Below are positions 1 to 8,845 of a DNA stretch of 64,000 nucleotides, in pieces. The stretch is taken from the NCBI GenBank assembly GCA_963755155.1, contig CAVWIV010000007.1:434001-498000 (forward strand). The letters run 5' to 3'. The position numbers and the translations under genes are program-made. A model generated the notes under the pieces. It did not search any database, was not told the origin of the DNA, and saw only the letters and a list, made by a program, of their open reading frames with translations. The stretch's first letter is position 1, and each line of letters begins with the position of its first letter. This DNA comes from PALSA-612 sp963755155 (GTDB taxonomy: Bacteria > Actinomycetota > Thermoleophilia > Gaiellales > Gaiellaceae).

Positions 1-864
1 CAGCTGGCAGGCCCGGCGCTCGCGGGGATCCTCATCCAGGTGCTCAAGGCGCCGCTGGCCATACTGCTCGACGCGATCAGCTTCCTCGTGTCCGGCCTGT
101 TCGTGCTCGCCATCCGCAAGCGCGAGGCCGTGCCGGATCGGGAGCCAGGCCGTTCTCCGTTGCACGGCATGCGCGCCGAGCTGTCCGAAGGCGTGCGCTA
201 CGTGTTCGGGCACCGGTACCTGCGCTGGATCGCCGCCTCGACGGCGACGTTCAACTTCTTCGGCAGCATGACGGGAGCGATTTTCCTCGTCTACGCCGTG
301 CGGGAGCTCGGTCTCACCGCCGGCACGATCGGCATCATCTTTGCGATCGCCAACGTCGGGTACCTCGTCGGTGCGATCGTCACGAACCGTATCTCGAGGC
401 GAATTGGCGTGGGACCCGCGATCGTCCTAGGGGCGGCCGGGGGCGCTGCGTCGTTGCTCGTACCGCTTGCTCCGACGAGCGCGCCGATCCCGTGGCTCAT
501 CGCGTCGGGGGTTCTCGTCGGCTTCGGGGTCGTCCTCTACAACGTCACGCAGCTCAGCTTCCGCCAGGCGATCACGCCCGAGCGGCTCCAGGGCAGGATG
601 AACTCGGTCATGCGGTTCATCGTGTGGGGCGTGATACCCCTCGGCACGTTGCTGGGTGGCGCGATCGCGACGGCCGTCGACCTTCGCACGGCGATCTGGA
701 TAGGCGCGATCGGCCAGTCGTTCGGGTTCCTGCCGGTGCTGCTCTCGCCGGTGCGCACGCTCCGGGAGATGCCCGAGCCGGTCGCCGATCCTCTGGCGGA
801 GGCCCAGGGCGAGGGCGGTAGGCTGCTTCCCGGACAGATGCCGGCTGTCGACGACGCTCCATGA
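1..864 (+). CDS. MFS transporter, 5' end missing (drug/siderophore exporter type)
   Basis: The reading frame is open from base 1, so the gene begins outside the window; the GTG at 40 is internal. The visible 287 residues are a run of hydrophobic helices. They begin with the GPALAGIL and LLDAISFLVSGL segments typical of the MFS_3 (EntS-like) half-transporter region, followed by about six membrane segments and a hydrophilic tail. Such proteins export small molecules by proton antiport; the substrate cannot be read from sequence. The stop overlaps the ATG of the next MFS gene (ATGA at 861-864), so the two are translationally coupled. Confidence 0.85.
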   Translation, partial: QLAGPALAGILIQVLKAPLAILLDAISFLVSGLFVLAIRKREAVPDREPGRSPLHGMRAELSEGVRYVFGHRYLRWIAASTATFNFFGSMTGAIFLVYAVRELGLTAGTIGIIFAIANVGYLVGAIVTNRISRRIGVGPAIVLGAAGGAASLLVPLAPTSAPIPWLIASGVLVGFGVVLYNVTQLSFRQAITPERLQGRMNSVMRFIVWGVIPLGTLLGGAIATAVDLRTAIWIGAIGQSFGFLPVLLSPVRTLREMPEPVADPLAEAQGEGGRLLPGQMPAVDDAP

Positions 865-2091
865 GCCCGCGTTCGCCGCTGCTCCAGCGTTCGATCTTCG
901 CCGTCCTGACGTCGGAGATCATCTCGTCGCTCGGCTCGCAGATGACGTTCCTCGCGCTGCCGTGGTTCGTGCTGACCACGACGGGCTCGACCACGAAGAT
1001 GGGAATCGTCCTCGCGGCCGAGCTGCTTGCCGATCGCGATCCTCGGCATTCCCAGCGGCGTCGTGGTGTCGAAGCTCGGCGCACGCCGGACGATGCTGGT
1101 CTCGGACGCCGCGCGCGTGCCGCTGATGGCGGCGATCCCGCTGTTGCACGCCGCCGGAATGCTGTCGTTCGGCCTGCTGCTGGTGCTCGTCTTCGCGATC
1201 GGCGTGTTCATCGCGCCGTACTTCTCTGCTCAGCGGCTCGTGCTGCCCGAGCTGGTCGGGGAGGACCCCCAGACGTTGACGCAGGCAAACGCGGTCGTCG
1301 AGGCCGGCTCGCGGTTGACGATCCTCCTCGGTCCGATCGTCGCCGGCGTCCTCATCGCGACGATCGGCGCCGAGAACGTCCTCTACGTCGACGCAGCGAC
1401 GTTCGCCGTGTCGTTTCTGCTCTTGCTCCTCTTCGTGCCGAACCGGCCGCCGTTGCCGCAGCAGGCCGAGTCCCGTGGTGTTCTTGCCGGCCTCCGCTTC
1501 GTGTTCTCCGACGAGCTGCTGCGACCGATGATGGTGACGATCGTCTTCCTGCACATGTTCGCGCAGTCGATCTTCGTCGCGTTACCGGTGCTCGCGTACG
1601 ACCACTACGGAGCAAGCGCAAAGACTGCCGGCCTCCTCTTCGGCGCGTGGGGCGCAGGCTCGATCATCGGCTCGCTCGCCGCCATCCCACTCGCCAAGCG
1701 CATGGCCCCGCTCACGCAGGCGACTATCGGGGTCGTGTGGGTCTCGCTGCCGCTCATGCTGCTCGGGCTTGCGTTACCCGCAGTCGGGGCGATGGCCGTG
1801 CTGTTCGCCTCTGGTCTCGGAGCGGTCGCGTCCGCGCCGCTGATGGCGATGATCACGACGCGCGCTCCCGGGCATCTCCGCGCGAAGGTGATGACGGCGG
1901 TGATCACCGTGGTCACGATCTCGGGGCCGTTCGCCGTTCTCGCTCTCGGACGCATGCTCGAGTCCATCGACGTGCGCACGATCCTCTTCGCGCTCGGCGT
2001 CGGGCGGATCCTCATGGCGGCGTTGTTCCTCGTCGTCGTTCGACGCGCGGGACCGACGGTGCCGCGGGAGGTTGAGCAGGCGGTAGCGTAG
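861..2091 (+). CDS. MFS transporter (frame broken near 1023-1031)
   Basis: Second MFS_3-type permease, starting in the overlap with the previous gene. Residues 1-55 read in the frame of 861. From about 1027 the protein continues one frame later (PIAILGIPSGVVVSKLGARR, the MFS loop with its basic signature). Removing one base in the stretch 1023-1031 restores a continuous protein of about 410 aa with 11-12 membrane helices, the usual family length. Either frame alone would lose the N-terminus or the whole body. Likely an exporter paired with, or duplicated from, its neighbour; substrate unknown. Confidence 0.8.
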
Positions 2092-2097
2092 ACGCCT

Positions 2098-3141
2098 GTG
2101 CACGAGGTCGACTCGCTCGCCGAGGTCGAGGCCACGCTGCGGGCGCATGGGTTCTTCGGCGGCGACGCGGAGGGGGTTGCCGCGGACGTCTACCTGGGAT
2201 ACGGGCTCTCCGGCGCGCTGCGCCGCGGTCGCGAGCCGTCGTCGCCCGAGCCCTGCCCGCTACCGGCTGCTGCCGTTCGGATCCGGTCCGAAGACGAGCC
2301 GCCGGCAGCCGCGGGAACATTCTCGATCGGCGAGTGGCAGCAGACGTGGTCGCCCGCAGAGCACGGTGCCGCAGTAGAGGCCGTGCGCGAGGCGATCGCG
2401 CGTGGCGATGTGTACCAGGTGAATCTCGTGCAGCATCTCTCGGCGCCGTTTCGGGGAGACCCGGCAGGCCTGGCCGAGAAGCTTGCGCCTCTCCGGCCGC
2501 TCCATCGGCGGCCGTTCGTCGGCGACGGCTGGGCGATCGTCTCCGCCTCGCCCGAAGTGTTCCTCGCGCGAAGAGGAAGACGCGTCTGGACGATGCCGAT
2601 CAAGGGCACGCGGCCGGCCGGGAGCGCGGGGCTCGCGGAGTCGGAGAAGGACGCGGCGGAGCACGTGATGATCGTCGACCTCGAGCGGAACGACCTCTCG
2701 CGCGTCTGCGAAACCGGCTCGGTGCGCTGGCCCGAGCTCATGACCGAGCGGCCGCTCGCGGGCGTCGAGCACCTCGTGTCACTCGTCGAAGGCACGCTGC
2801 GCGAGGGCGTGTCCCTGACCGAGCTGCTCGATGCGACGTTCCCCGGCGGCTCGGTGACGGGGGCGCCGAAGATCTCGGCCATCGATCACATCGGGGCTCT
2901 CGAGCCGGTCGGCCGGGGAGCGTCGATGGGAGCGCTCGGCACGATCTGGCCGAACGGCGACCTCGACTTCGCGCTCACCATCCGCACGTTCGCGATCGCC
3001 GACGGGCGCATCCACCTCTGGGTCGGCGGCGGCATCGTCTGGGACTCCGCCGCGCACGAGGAGATCGAGGAGTCGCTCGTCAAGGCCCGGCCGCTGCTCG
3101 AAGCGATCGGCGCTCCGCTGCCCGAGCCGGTGCGCGCGTGA
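2098..3141 (+). CDS. pabB: Aminodeoxychorismate synthase component I
   Basis: Chorismate-binding enzyme that aminates chorismate to 4-amino-4-deoxychorismate for folate synthesis, normally with the PabA glutaminase. The motif PIKGTRPAG near residue 166 carries the lysine that separates PabB from anthranilate synthase TrpE, which has alanine there. DLERNDLSRVC (about 194) and GSVTGAPK (about 250) complete the active site. At 347 aa it is a short, domain-only form lacking the variable N-terminal part. The GTG start at 2098 lies 8 nt after a TAGCGT hexamer. The stop overlaps the GTG start of the ADC lyase gene by 4 bp (GTGA), a typical pabB-pabC pair. No pabA is in the window. Confidence 0.9.
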   Translation: MHEVDSLAEVEATLRAHGFFGGDAEGVAADVYLGYGLSGALRRGREPSSPEPCPLPAAAVRIRSEDEPPAAAGTFSIGEWQQTWSPAEHGAAVEAVREAIARGDVYQVNLVQHLSAPFRGDPAGLAEKLAPLRPLHRRPFVGDGWAIVSASPEVFLARRGRRVWTMPIKGTRPAGSAGLAESEKDAAEHVMIVDLERNDLSRVCETGSVRWPELMTERPLAGVEHLVSLVEGTLREGVSLTELLDATFPGGSVTGAPKISAIDHIGALEPVGRGASMGALGTIWPNGDLDFALTIRTFAIADGRIHLWVGGGIVWDSAAHEEIEESLVKARPLLEAIGAPLPEPVRA

Positions 3142-3962
3142 AGGTCCTCGCGCTCGCCGTCTCCGGGCGGGGCCTCGTGCCGCCGGGCGAGCCTGTGATC
3201 CACGTGAACGACGAGGCATTCATGCGCGGGCGCGGCGCCTTCGAGTCACTCCGCGTGTACGGCGGCAAGCCATTTCGCCTGGCCGAGCATCTCGACCGCC
3301 TTGACGTCTCGTGCGCGAGGCTCGCGGTCGAGCTTCCGCCACGGGACACCGTCGAGGAGCTCGCCCACCTCGCGCTCGATGCGGCGGGCGAAGCGGAGGC
3401 TGTGTTGCGCGTGTTCGCGACTCCCGGCCACGGCGAGGGACCGGTCGCGCTCGCCGTGGTGGCCGGGCTGCCGCCCGATCTCGAGGAGCTCCGCGCCACC
3501 GGAATCCGCGCGATCACCGTCGAGTTCCGCCCGGCCGATCTCATCGGCGGCGTGAAGTCGACGAGCTACGCGCTCAACATGATGGCCGTGGACGAGGCGC
3601 GCGCCCGCGACGCCGAGGATGCGGTGTTCGTTGCGGGCGACGGCACGGTGCTCGAGGCGACGACGTCGAACGTCTGGTGGCGGCGCGGCCGGATGCTCGC
3701 CACTCCGGCGGCTGATGGAGGCATCCTCGCGGGCGTCACGCGCGACGTGCTGCTCGAGCTTGCGCAGGCGGCCGGCTATGAGGTCGCGGAGGGCGCGTTC
3801 CCGGTCACCGAGCTCGTCATCGCCGATGAGGCGTTCGCGTCCTCGTCCATCCGCGAGGTCATGCCGATCGTCGCGCTGGACGGCCGCTCGATAGGCGACG
3901 GGAGGCCGGGCGACGCAGCGGTTGCACTCCAGGCTGCGCTGCGGGAGCTGGCATGTCGCTGA
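3138..3962 (+). CDS. pabC: Aminodeoxychorismate lyase / class IV aminotransferase
   Basis: PLP enzyme that cleaves aminodeoxychorismate to p-aminobenzoate and pyruvate. I chose the GTG at 3138 because it overlaps the pabB stop and gives 274 aa, the family size. The N-terminus shows the fold-type IV pattern RGRGAFESLRVY. GVKSTSYALNM near residue 137 holds the Schiff-base lysine. LEATTSNVWW and the G-I-L-A-G-V-T-R segment are the phosphate and substrate side. Class IV aminotransferases include branched-chain and D-amino-acid enzymes, but coupling to pabB favours ADC lyase. It overlaps the next gene by 10 bp. Confidence 0.87.
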   Translation: MKVLALAVSGRGLVPPGEPVIHVNDEAFMRGRGAFESLRVYGGKPFRLAEHLDRLDVSCARLAVELPPRDTVEELAHLALDAAGEAEAVLRVFATPGHGEGPVALAVVAGLPPDLEELRATGIRAITVEFRPADLIGGVKSTSYALNMMAVDEARARDAEDAVFVAGDGTVLEATTSNVWWRRGRMLATPAADGGILAGVTRDVLLELAQAAGYEVAEGAFPVTELVIADEAFASSSIREVMPIVALDGRSIGDGRPGDAAVALQAALRELACR

Positions 3963-4387
3963 GGGTCCGCGGCCTCTCGGCGATTCATCGCGGGATCTAC
4001 GCTGCGACCGGCGGACGGCTCGGCGACCGGATCGCCGGCATGCCTGTCCTGCTCCTAACGACGGTGGGGAGGAAGACCGGCAAGCGCCGCACGTCGCCGC
4101 TCACGTACTTCGAGGAGGACGGCGCGATCGTGCTCGTCGCGTCCTACGGCGGCCGTCCGTACAACCCCGCGTGGTTCGAGAACCTCATCGCCGCCGGGGA
4201 AGGAGAGGTGACGATCGGCAACGAGAGCCGTCAGCTACGAGCGCGCAGGGCGACGGCCGAAGAGCGCGCGCGCTTCTGGCCGCGCATCGTCGAAACGTAC
4301 GACGGCTACGCGAAGTACCAGGCGAAGACGCCTCGCGAGATCCCGCTCGCAGTACTTCACGGCGACTACCGGGCGCCAGAGACCTAG
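3953..4387 (+). CDS. Ddn-family deazaflavin (F420)-dependent nitroreductase
   Basis: A 144-aa protein of the split beta-barrel Ddn family of F420H2-dependent quinone/nitro reductases, common in actinobacteria. Diagnostic segments are VLLLTTVGRKTGKRRTSPL, then YGGRPYNPAWFENL and the C-terminal region ending near REIPLAVLHGDYR. The ATG at 3953 lies inside the end of pabC, so it is probably co-transcribed with the folate genes. F420 shares the GTP/pteridine chemistry neighbourhood, but a functional link is not shown. The physiological substrate is unknown; menaquinone reduction has been reported for mycobacterial members. Confidence 0.85.
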   Translation: MSLRVRGLSAIHRGIYAATGGRLGDRIAGMPVLLLTTVGRKTGKRRTSPLTYFEEDGAIVLVASYGGRPYNPAWFENLIAAGEGEVTIGNESRQLRARRATAEERARFWPRIVETYDGYAKYQAKTPREIPLAVLHGDYRAPET

Positions 4388-4404
4388 ACGGCTACGCTTG
4401 GAGC

Positions 4405-6411
4405 GTGGCCGAGTTCCGCACGTCCGACGCCTATCGCCCAATGGGCGACCAGCCGGAAGCCATCGAGACTCTGGCAAAGAGCATCTCCGGCGGCGGCCGC
4501 TTCCAGACACTGCTGGGCGCGACCGGCACGGGCAAGACGGCGACCATGGCGTGGACGATCGAGCAGGTCGGCAAGCCGGCGCTCGTCATCGCGCACAACA
4601 AGACGCTCGCCGCGCAGCTCTGCAACGAGTTCCGCGAGTTCTTCCCCGAGAACGCCGTCGAGTACTTCGTCTCGTACTACGACTACTACCAACCCGAGGC
4701 GTACGTGCCCCAGGCCGACCTCTATATCGAGAAGGACTCGTCCCAGAACGACGACATCGCGCGCCTGCGGCTCGCCGCCACGTCGGCGTTGATGACGCGG
4801 CGGGACGTCGTCATCGTCGCGTCCGTCTCCTGCATCTACGGCCTCGGCTCGCCGGAGGAGTGGAAGGAACGCGTGCTCATCCTCGAGGTGGGGGAGACGC
4901 ACGACCGCGACGCCGCGCTCCGCAAGCTCATCGAGAGCCAGTACGTGCGCAACGACTCGGTGCTCGGCCGTGGTCGGTTCCGCGTGAAGGGCGACGTGAT
5001 GGAGGTGCAGCCCGCCAATGCGGAGACGGCGCACCGCATCTCGTTCTTCGGCGACGAGGTGGAGTCGATCACGCACTTCGACCCGCTCACCGGCGAGGTG
5101 CTGGCGCCGCTCGAGAACCTCGTCATCTGGCCGGCGACGGAGTACGTCACGTCGACGCCGTCGATCGAGCGGGCCGTGGACGAGATCCGCGCCGAGCTCG
5201 AGGAGCAGGTGGCGAAGTTCGACGCGGAGGGGAAGATGCTCGAGGCGCACCGGCTGCGGCAGCGCACGGAGTACGACCTCGAGATGCTGAAGGAGCTCGG
5301 CTTCTGCTCGGGCATCGAGAACTACTCACGCCATCTCGAGGGGCGGCCGGAGGGCTCGCACCCGTTTACGCTCATCGACTACTTCGCCGACGATTTCGTC
5401 GTCTTCGTGGACGAGTCGCACCAGACGATCCCGCAGATCGGCGGCATGTCCGAGGGCGACCGCTCGCGGAAGCAGACGCTAGTCGACTACGGCTTCCGAT
5501 TGCCGTCGGCGATCGACAACCGGCCGCTCCGCTTCGACGAGTTCCTCGACAAGGTGCCGCAGCTCGTATTCGTCTCGGCGACGCCGGGGTCGTACGAGCT
5601 CCGCCACTCGTCCGTCGTCGCCGAGCAGCTGATCCGCCCGACCTTCGTCGTCGACCCCGAGGTCGAGGTGCGGCCGACGAAGAACCAGATCGACGACCTG
5701 CTCAGCGAGATCAGGCGGCGCGAGGAGGTGGGCGAGCGCGTGCTGGTCACGACGCTGACGAAGAAGATGGCCGAGGACCTCACGGACTATCTGCTGGAAG
5801 CCGGCGTCCGAGGGCGTTACCTCCACTCGGAGATCGACACGCTCGAGCGCATCTCCATCATCCGCGAGCTGCGGCTCGGCGAGTACGACGTGCTCGTCGG
5901 CGTCAACCTTCTCCGAGAGGGCCTCGACCTACCCGAGGTGTCGTTCATCGCGATCCTCGACGCCGACAAGGAGGGCTTCCTGCGGGGCAAGACTGCGCTC
6001 GTGCAGACAATCGGCCGCGCCGCGCGGAACGTCAACGGCAAGGTCGTCCTCTACGCCGACAAGATCACCGAGGCGATCGCCGGCGCCATGGAGGAGACGG
6101 ACCGGCGGCGCGCGAAGCAGGTCGCGTACAACGAGGAGCACGGCATCACTCCGGAGACCATCATCAAGGGCGTCTCCGACATCGCCGAGTTCCTCTCGCT
6201 CGAGGCGCCGACCGTGCCGGGGCGGCGCAGGCGCGGCGGCCGCAAGCTCGAGGAGCTCGGCCGCGAGGAGCTGGAGAAGCTCGTCATCGAACTGGAGGAG
6301 GAGATGTTCCTCGCTGCGGAAGAGCTTCGCTTCGAGTACGCGGCGAAGCTCCGCGACGAGATCAAGGACCTGCGGCGCGAGCTGATCGCTCCCGCCCGGG
6401 CGACACGTTAG
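4405..6411 (+). CDS. uvrB: Excinuclease ABC subunit B
   Basis: Damage-verification helicase of nucleotide excision repair, loaded by UvrA and partnered with UvrC. GTG at 4405 gives 668 aa and starts at the conserved RTSDAYRPMGDQPEAI. Walker A GATGTGKT is at residues 38-45. The beta-hairpin segment YYDYYQPEAYVP follows, then the DESH box. A Q-T-I-G-R-A-A-R helicase motif VI and a C-terminal UVR domain (ELEEEMFLAAEELRFEYAA) complete it. There is no Shine-Dalgarno sequence; TACGCT at 4393-4398 sits 6 nt before GTG, so the transcript is probably leaderless. The open frame extends upstream to 3922 but that part is unrelated to UvrB. Confidence 0.96.
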   Translation: MAEFRTSDAYRPMGDQPEAIETLAKSISGGGRFQTLLGATGTGKTATMAWTIEQVGKPALVIAHNKTLAAQLCNEFREFFPENAVEYFVSYYDYYQPEAYVPQADLYIEKDSSQNDDIARLRLAATSALMTRRDVVIVASVSCIYGLGSPEEWKERVLILEVGETHDRDAALRKLIESQYVRNDSVLGRGRFRVKGDVMEVQPANAETAHRISFFGDEVESITHFDPLTGEVLAPLENLVIWPATEYVTSTPSIERAVDEIRAELEEQVAKFDAEGKMLEAHRLRQRTEYDLEMLKELGFCSGIENYSRHLEGRPEGSHPFTLIDYFADDFVVFVDESHQTIPQIGGMSEGDRSRKQTLVDYGFRLPSAIDNRPLRFDEFLDKVPQLVFVSATPGSYELRHSSVVAEQLIRPTFVVDPEVEVRPTKNQIDDLLSEIRRREEVGERVLVTTLTKKMAEDLTDYLLEAGVRGRYLHSEIDTLERISIIRELRLGEYDVLVGVNLLREGLDLPEVSFIAILDADKEGFLRGKTALVQTIGRAARNVNGKVVLYADKITEAIAGAMEETDRRRAKQVAYNEEHGITPETIIKGVSDIAEFLSLEAPTVPGRRRRGGRKLEELGREELEKLVIELEEEMFLAAEELRFEYAAKLRDEIKDLRRELIAPARATR

Positions 6412-6422
6412 GAGGAGACACC

Positions 6423-6704
6423 ATGTGCCGGAACATCAAGACGCTTCACAACTTCGAGCCTTCGGCGACGGATGAGGAGATTCGCGCGTCCGCGCTGCAG
6501 TACGTCCGCAAGGTGAGCGGCATGCAGAAGCCGTCCGCCGCCAATGCTGCCGTCTTCGAGCGTGCCGTCGACGAGATCGCTCACGTGACGTTCCATCTGC
6601 TCGACGATCTCGTGACGGCGGCTCCGCCTCGCGACCGAGAGGTCGAGGCTCAGAAGGCGCGGGCCAGGGCCGAGAAGCGCTTCGGCACTGCGGTCGCTAC
6701 GTAG
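6423..6704 (+). CDS. DUF2277 family protein
   Basis: Small 93-aa protein starting MCRNIKTLHNFEP, the highly conserved beginning of DUF2277 proteins. The rest is helical (DEEIRASALQYVRKVSG; FERAVDEIAHVTFHLLDDL) with a basic C-terminus. A strong ribosome site GGAGGAGA lies just before the ATG, 11 bases after the uvrB stop, so it is likely in the uvrB transcript. No function is established for the family. The 3' end overlaps the convergent phosphoesterase gene by 8 bp. Confidence 0.85.
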   Translation: MCRNIKTLHNFEPSATDEEIRASALQYVRKVSGMQKPSAANAAVFERAVDEIAHVTFHLLDDLVTAAPPRDREVEAQKARARAEKRFGTAVAT

Positions 6705-7491
6705 CTCGGGAGAAGCGGCGCTCGGCCACGGGTGCGAAGGCCTCGCCATCGAGGATGTGCGTCTCGACGGTGATCTCGGTCTCTTCGGCGGAGATCACGT
6801 GCGCTCCCTGGGCCTCGCCGAGCCGGTGCGGACGCGGGCGCGTGAGGCCCGGCGCTGTGACGACGACGATCGACCGCTCGCCGTCGAGAACCTCGAACTC
6901 GCGGCGCTCGGCGACGCCGGCCTGGTGGACGTGGCCGGAGAGGATGAGCTCGGCGCCGGCCGCAGCGAGCTGCTCGAGCACGCGGGCGCGGTGGGCGAGC
7001 GGCCGCTTGCGCGACCGCCACGGCGCGTTGGTGAGCTGATGGTGGAGGCAGACGACGCGCAGCGCGCCCGCGGGCGCCAAGGCGAGATGCTCGCACGCGC
7101 GCTCCAGAGCATCTGTCCGCAAGCCACCCGACTGGTGCCGCCACGCCCGGACGGAGTTGACGCCGACCACGTGCAACCCGTCGGCGGTGCGCACCGGCTC
7201 CGTCGTCTGCCAGTGCCGCTCGAACTCCTGCCACGGGCGCGTGAGCCGCGCGGGCGGGAGCAGGGGAATGTCGTGGTTGCCGGGAACGGCGAGCACCGGG
7301 GCAGGGAGGCTGCTGAGCAGGGCCGCTACCCGCTCGAATTGGTCGCGTCGCCCGCGGTGCGTGAGGTCGCCCGTGGCGATCACGAGATCGGGCTGAACAC
7401 GCTCCACGAGAGCCCGCAGGGCGCCCTCGACGAGGGGCTGCTCGCGCGCTCCGACGTGGACGTCGGAGATGTGGATCAGGCGCGCTGGCAC
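6697..7491 (-). CDS. Calcineurin-like metallophosphoesterase (cyclic-nucleotide phosphodiesterase-like)
   Basis: A 264-aa enzyme with the full two-metal phosphoesterase signature: HISDVHVG near residue 7 (D-x-H), GDLTHRG, PGNHD, CLHH and SGHVHQ. This order and the short length match class III cyclic-nucleotide phosphodiesterases (CpdA/Rv0805-like) and other small phosphohydrolases. The exact substrate is uncertain. Start is GTG at 7491, 9 nt downstream of TAGCCT (7506-7501 on the minus strand), facing the -10 of the divergent small membrane protein. Confidence 0.85.
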   Translation of the reverse strand: MPARLIHISDVHVGAREQPLVEGALRALVERVQPDLVIATGDLTHRGRRDQFERVAALLSSLPAPVLAVPGNHDIPLLPPARLTRPWQEFERHWQTTEPVRTADGLHVVGVNSVRAWRHQSGGLRTDALERACEHLALAPAGALRVVCLHHQLTNAPWRSRKRPLAHRARVLEQLAAAGAELILSGHVHQAGVAERREFEVLDGERSIVVVTAPGLTRPRPHRLGEAQGAHVISAEETEITVETHILDGEAFAPVAERRFSRAT

Positions 7492-7500
7492 AGCCGAGGC

Positions 7501-7512
7501 AGGCTATACACT
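7501..7512. promoter_or_regulatory. Back-to-back -10 elements between divergent genes
   Basis: Only 27 bp separate the two divergent starts (7491 minus, 7519 plus). TACACT at 7507-7512 lies 6 nt before the plus GTG. TAGCCT on the minus strand (7506-7501) lies 9 nt before the minus GTG. Both fit TANNNT -10 boxes of leaderless transcripts. Confidence 0.45.
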
Positions 7513-7518
7513 GGCCTC

Positions 7519-7767
7519 GTGCCCGAAGAGTCGACCGAGTCGACAGAGCTCTTCGACGACCTCTATCTCGGCCTGCGTGCGGGCGGCGCGATTCGCAAGC
7601 AACGGCGCGGCGAGCCGCTGACGACCGAAGAGGAGGCGGCGCTCGGCCACTGGCAGCGGCTGTCGAGCTGGCGCAAGGTGATCGCCGTCGGCGCCTTCGC
7701 GGTCGGGACGTTCGGGCTCGGCTTCACGATCGGCGGCATTGTCTTCGGCCGTCGCCGCAACGCGTAG
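7519..7767 (+). CDS. Small single-pass membrane protein, unknown function
   Basis: Predicted 82 aa. An acidic N-terminal half (EESTESTELFDDL, then EEEAALGHW) is followed by one hydrophobic helix, VIAVGAFAVGTFGLGFTIGG, and a short basic C-terminus (RRRNA). This suggests N-terminus in the cytoplasm and a tail anchor. GTG at 7519 follows a -10-like TACACT by 6 nt. I recognise no family. Confidence 0.6.
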   Translation: MPEESTESTELFDDLYLGLRAGGAIRKQRRGEPLTTEEEAALGHWQRLSSWRKVIAVGAFAVGTFGLGFTIGGIVFGRRRNA

Positions 7768-7784
7768 CTATCAGGGGCGGTTTT

Positions 7785-8255
7785 GTGAAGACGTTGGCGA
7801 CCCTCTTCGTCTCGGCGCTCACTGTTGCGGGCGTGGCCGGCGCGGCCGCAGAGCCTGAGACGTACAAGCTCACTGCCGCGCTAACAGCGAGCGCTGAGCC
7901 CAAGCCTGAGCCCACGGGGGTGAAGTCCAGTGGAACCGGCACGTTCACCGGGACGGCCGTGCTGCCGGGGCCGTACGCGCGGGTTGTCCTCAAGTGGAAG
8001 CTCACATTCGCGAAGCTCACCGGCCCCAGGCGCTATGCGTACCTCCACCGCTTCAAGCCCGACGGGGCGGCCGGCAAGGTTCTGGTCAGGCTGTGCATGC
8101 CGTGCAGAAACGGGCATCGCGGACGGAGCACCACGTCGACCCAGTATCTGAAGCTCATTCTCGCCGGGAAGGCGTTTGTCGGCGTGTACACGGTGTGGGG
8201 TCAGCCCAGCGAGATCCGGGGGGACCTCGAGGCGGTGAAGGTGAAGACGACGTGA
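7785..8255 (+). CDS. Secreted CHRD-like protein, degenerate copy
   Basis: Secreted protein of 156 aa with signal peptide MKTLATLFVSALTVAGVAGAAA. The rest resembles the CHRD domain of its neighbour at 8310: TGTGTFTGTAV, LTFAKLTGP, a V-R-L-C-M-P-C segment and a C-terminal EIRGDLEAVKVK. The His-x-His core of CHRD domains (AHIHIG in the neighbour) is replaced by AYLHRF, so any metal or ligand site is altered. GTG start at 7785. Probably a diverged tandem duplicate; function of CHRD proteins in bacteria is unknown. Confidence 0.7.
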   Translation: MKTLATLFVSALTVAGVAGAAAEPETYKLTAALTASAEPKPEPTGVKSSGTGTFTGTAVLPGPYARVVLKWKLTFAKLTGPRRYAYLHRFKPDGAAGKVLVRLCMPCRNGHRGRSTTSTQYLKLILAGKAFVGVYTVWGQPSEIRGDLEAVKVKTT

Positions 8256-8309
8256 GGGACGCGTAGCTCGCAGCTATCCTCCGGGTGCTAACGCCCAGGG
8301 AGGTGGAGC

Positions 8310-8840
8310 GTGAAGACGCTGACTGCTGTTGGGATCACGGCGTTCGTCCTCGCGGGGGTGGCTCTTGCCGCCCAGGAGGCAACGACGTGGAAGCTGAGCT
8401 CGACGCTCAACAAGAGCGCGGAGGTGCCCACGCCCACGGGCGTCCCAGTGGGGGCGACCGGCACGTTCACGGGCACGGCCGTCGTGAATGCGAGCGGCGG
8501 AGCGAGGATCGCGTGGCAGCTGAAGTTCTCCAAGCTGAGCGGGCCCGCCGCGGCCGCGCACATCCACATCGGCAAGGCGGGGAAGGCCGGGAACGTCATG
8601 GTGGCGCTCTGCGGGCCGTGCAAGAACGGCAAGAAGGGCTCCGCGACTGTGACGAAGGCTCAGCTCGCGACCATCAGAGCCGGAAGGGCTTACATCAACA
8701 TTCACACGGCGACGAATGCCGCCGGCGAGATTCGCGGCCAGGTGAAGGCGAAGAAGGGACCGACGACCGCGGGCTCGCCGCCGCCGGCCCCACCGCCACC
8801 ACCACCCAGCGACCCGCCGCCGCCGGATCCGTATCCGTAG
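8310..8840 (+). CDS. CHRD domain-containing secreted protein
   Basis: A signal peptide (MKTLTAVGITAFVLAGVALA) precedes one CHRD domain at about residues 30-145, containing the hallmark AAAAHIHIGKAGKAGNVMVALCG and the terminal YINIHTATNAAGEIRGQV. A proline-rich tail (PPPAPPPPPPSDPPPPDPYP) follows and may reach through the cell wall. GTG start with an AGGGAGG-type ribosome site. It is 55 bp downstream of the related gene at 7785 and likely co-transcribed. Two cysteines in the CGPC motif could form a disulfide. Confidence 0.8.
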   Translation: MKTLTAVGITAFVLAGVALAAQEATTWKLSSTLNKSAEVPTPTGVPVGATGTFTGTAVVNASGGARIAWQLKFSKLSGPAAAAHIHIGKAGKAGNVMVALCGPCKNGKKGSATVTKAQLATIRAGRAYINIHTATNAAGEIRGQVKAKKGPTTAGSPPPAPPPPPPSDPPPPDPYP

Positions 8841-8845
8841 GCAGC

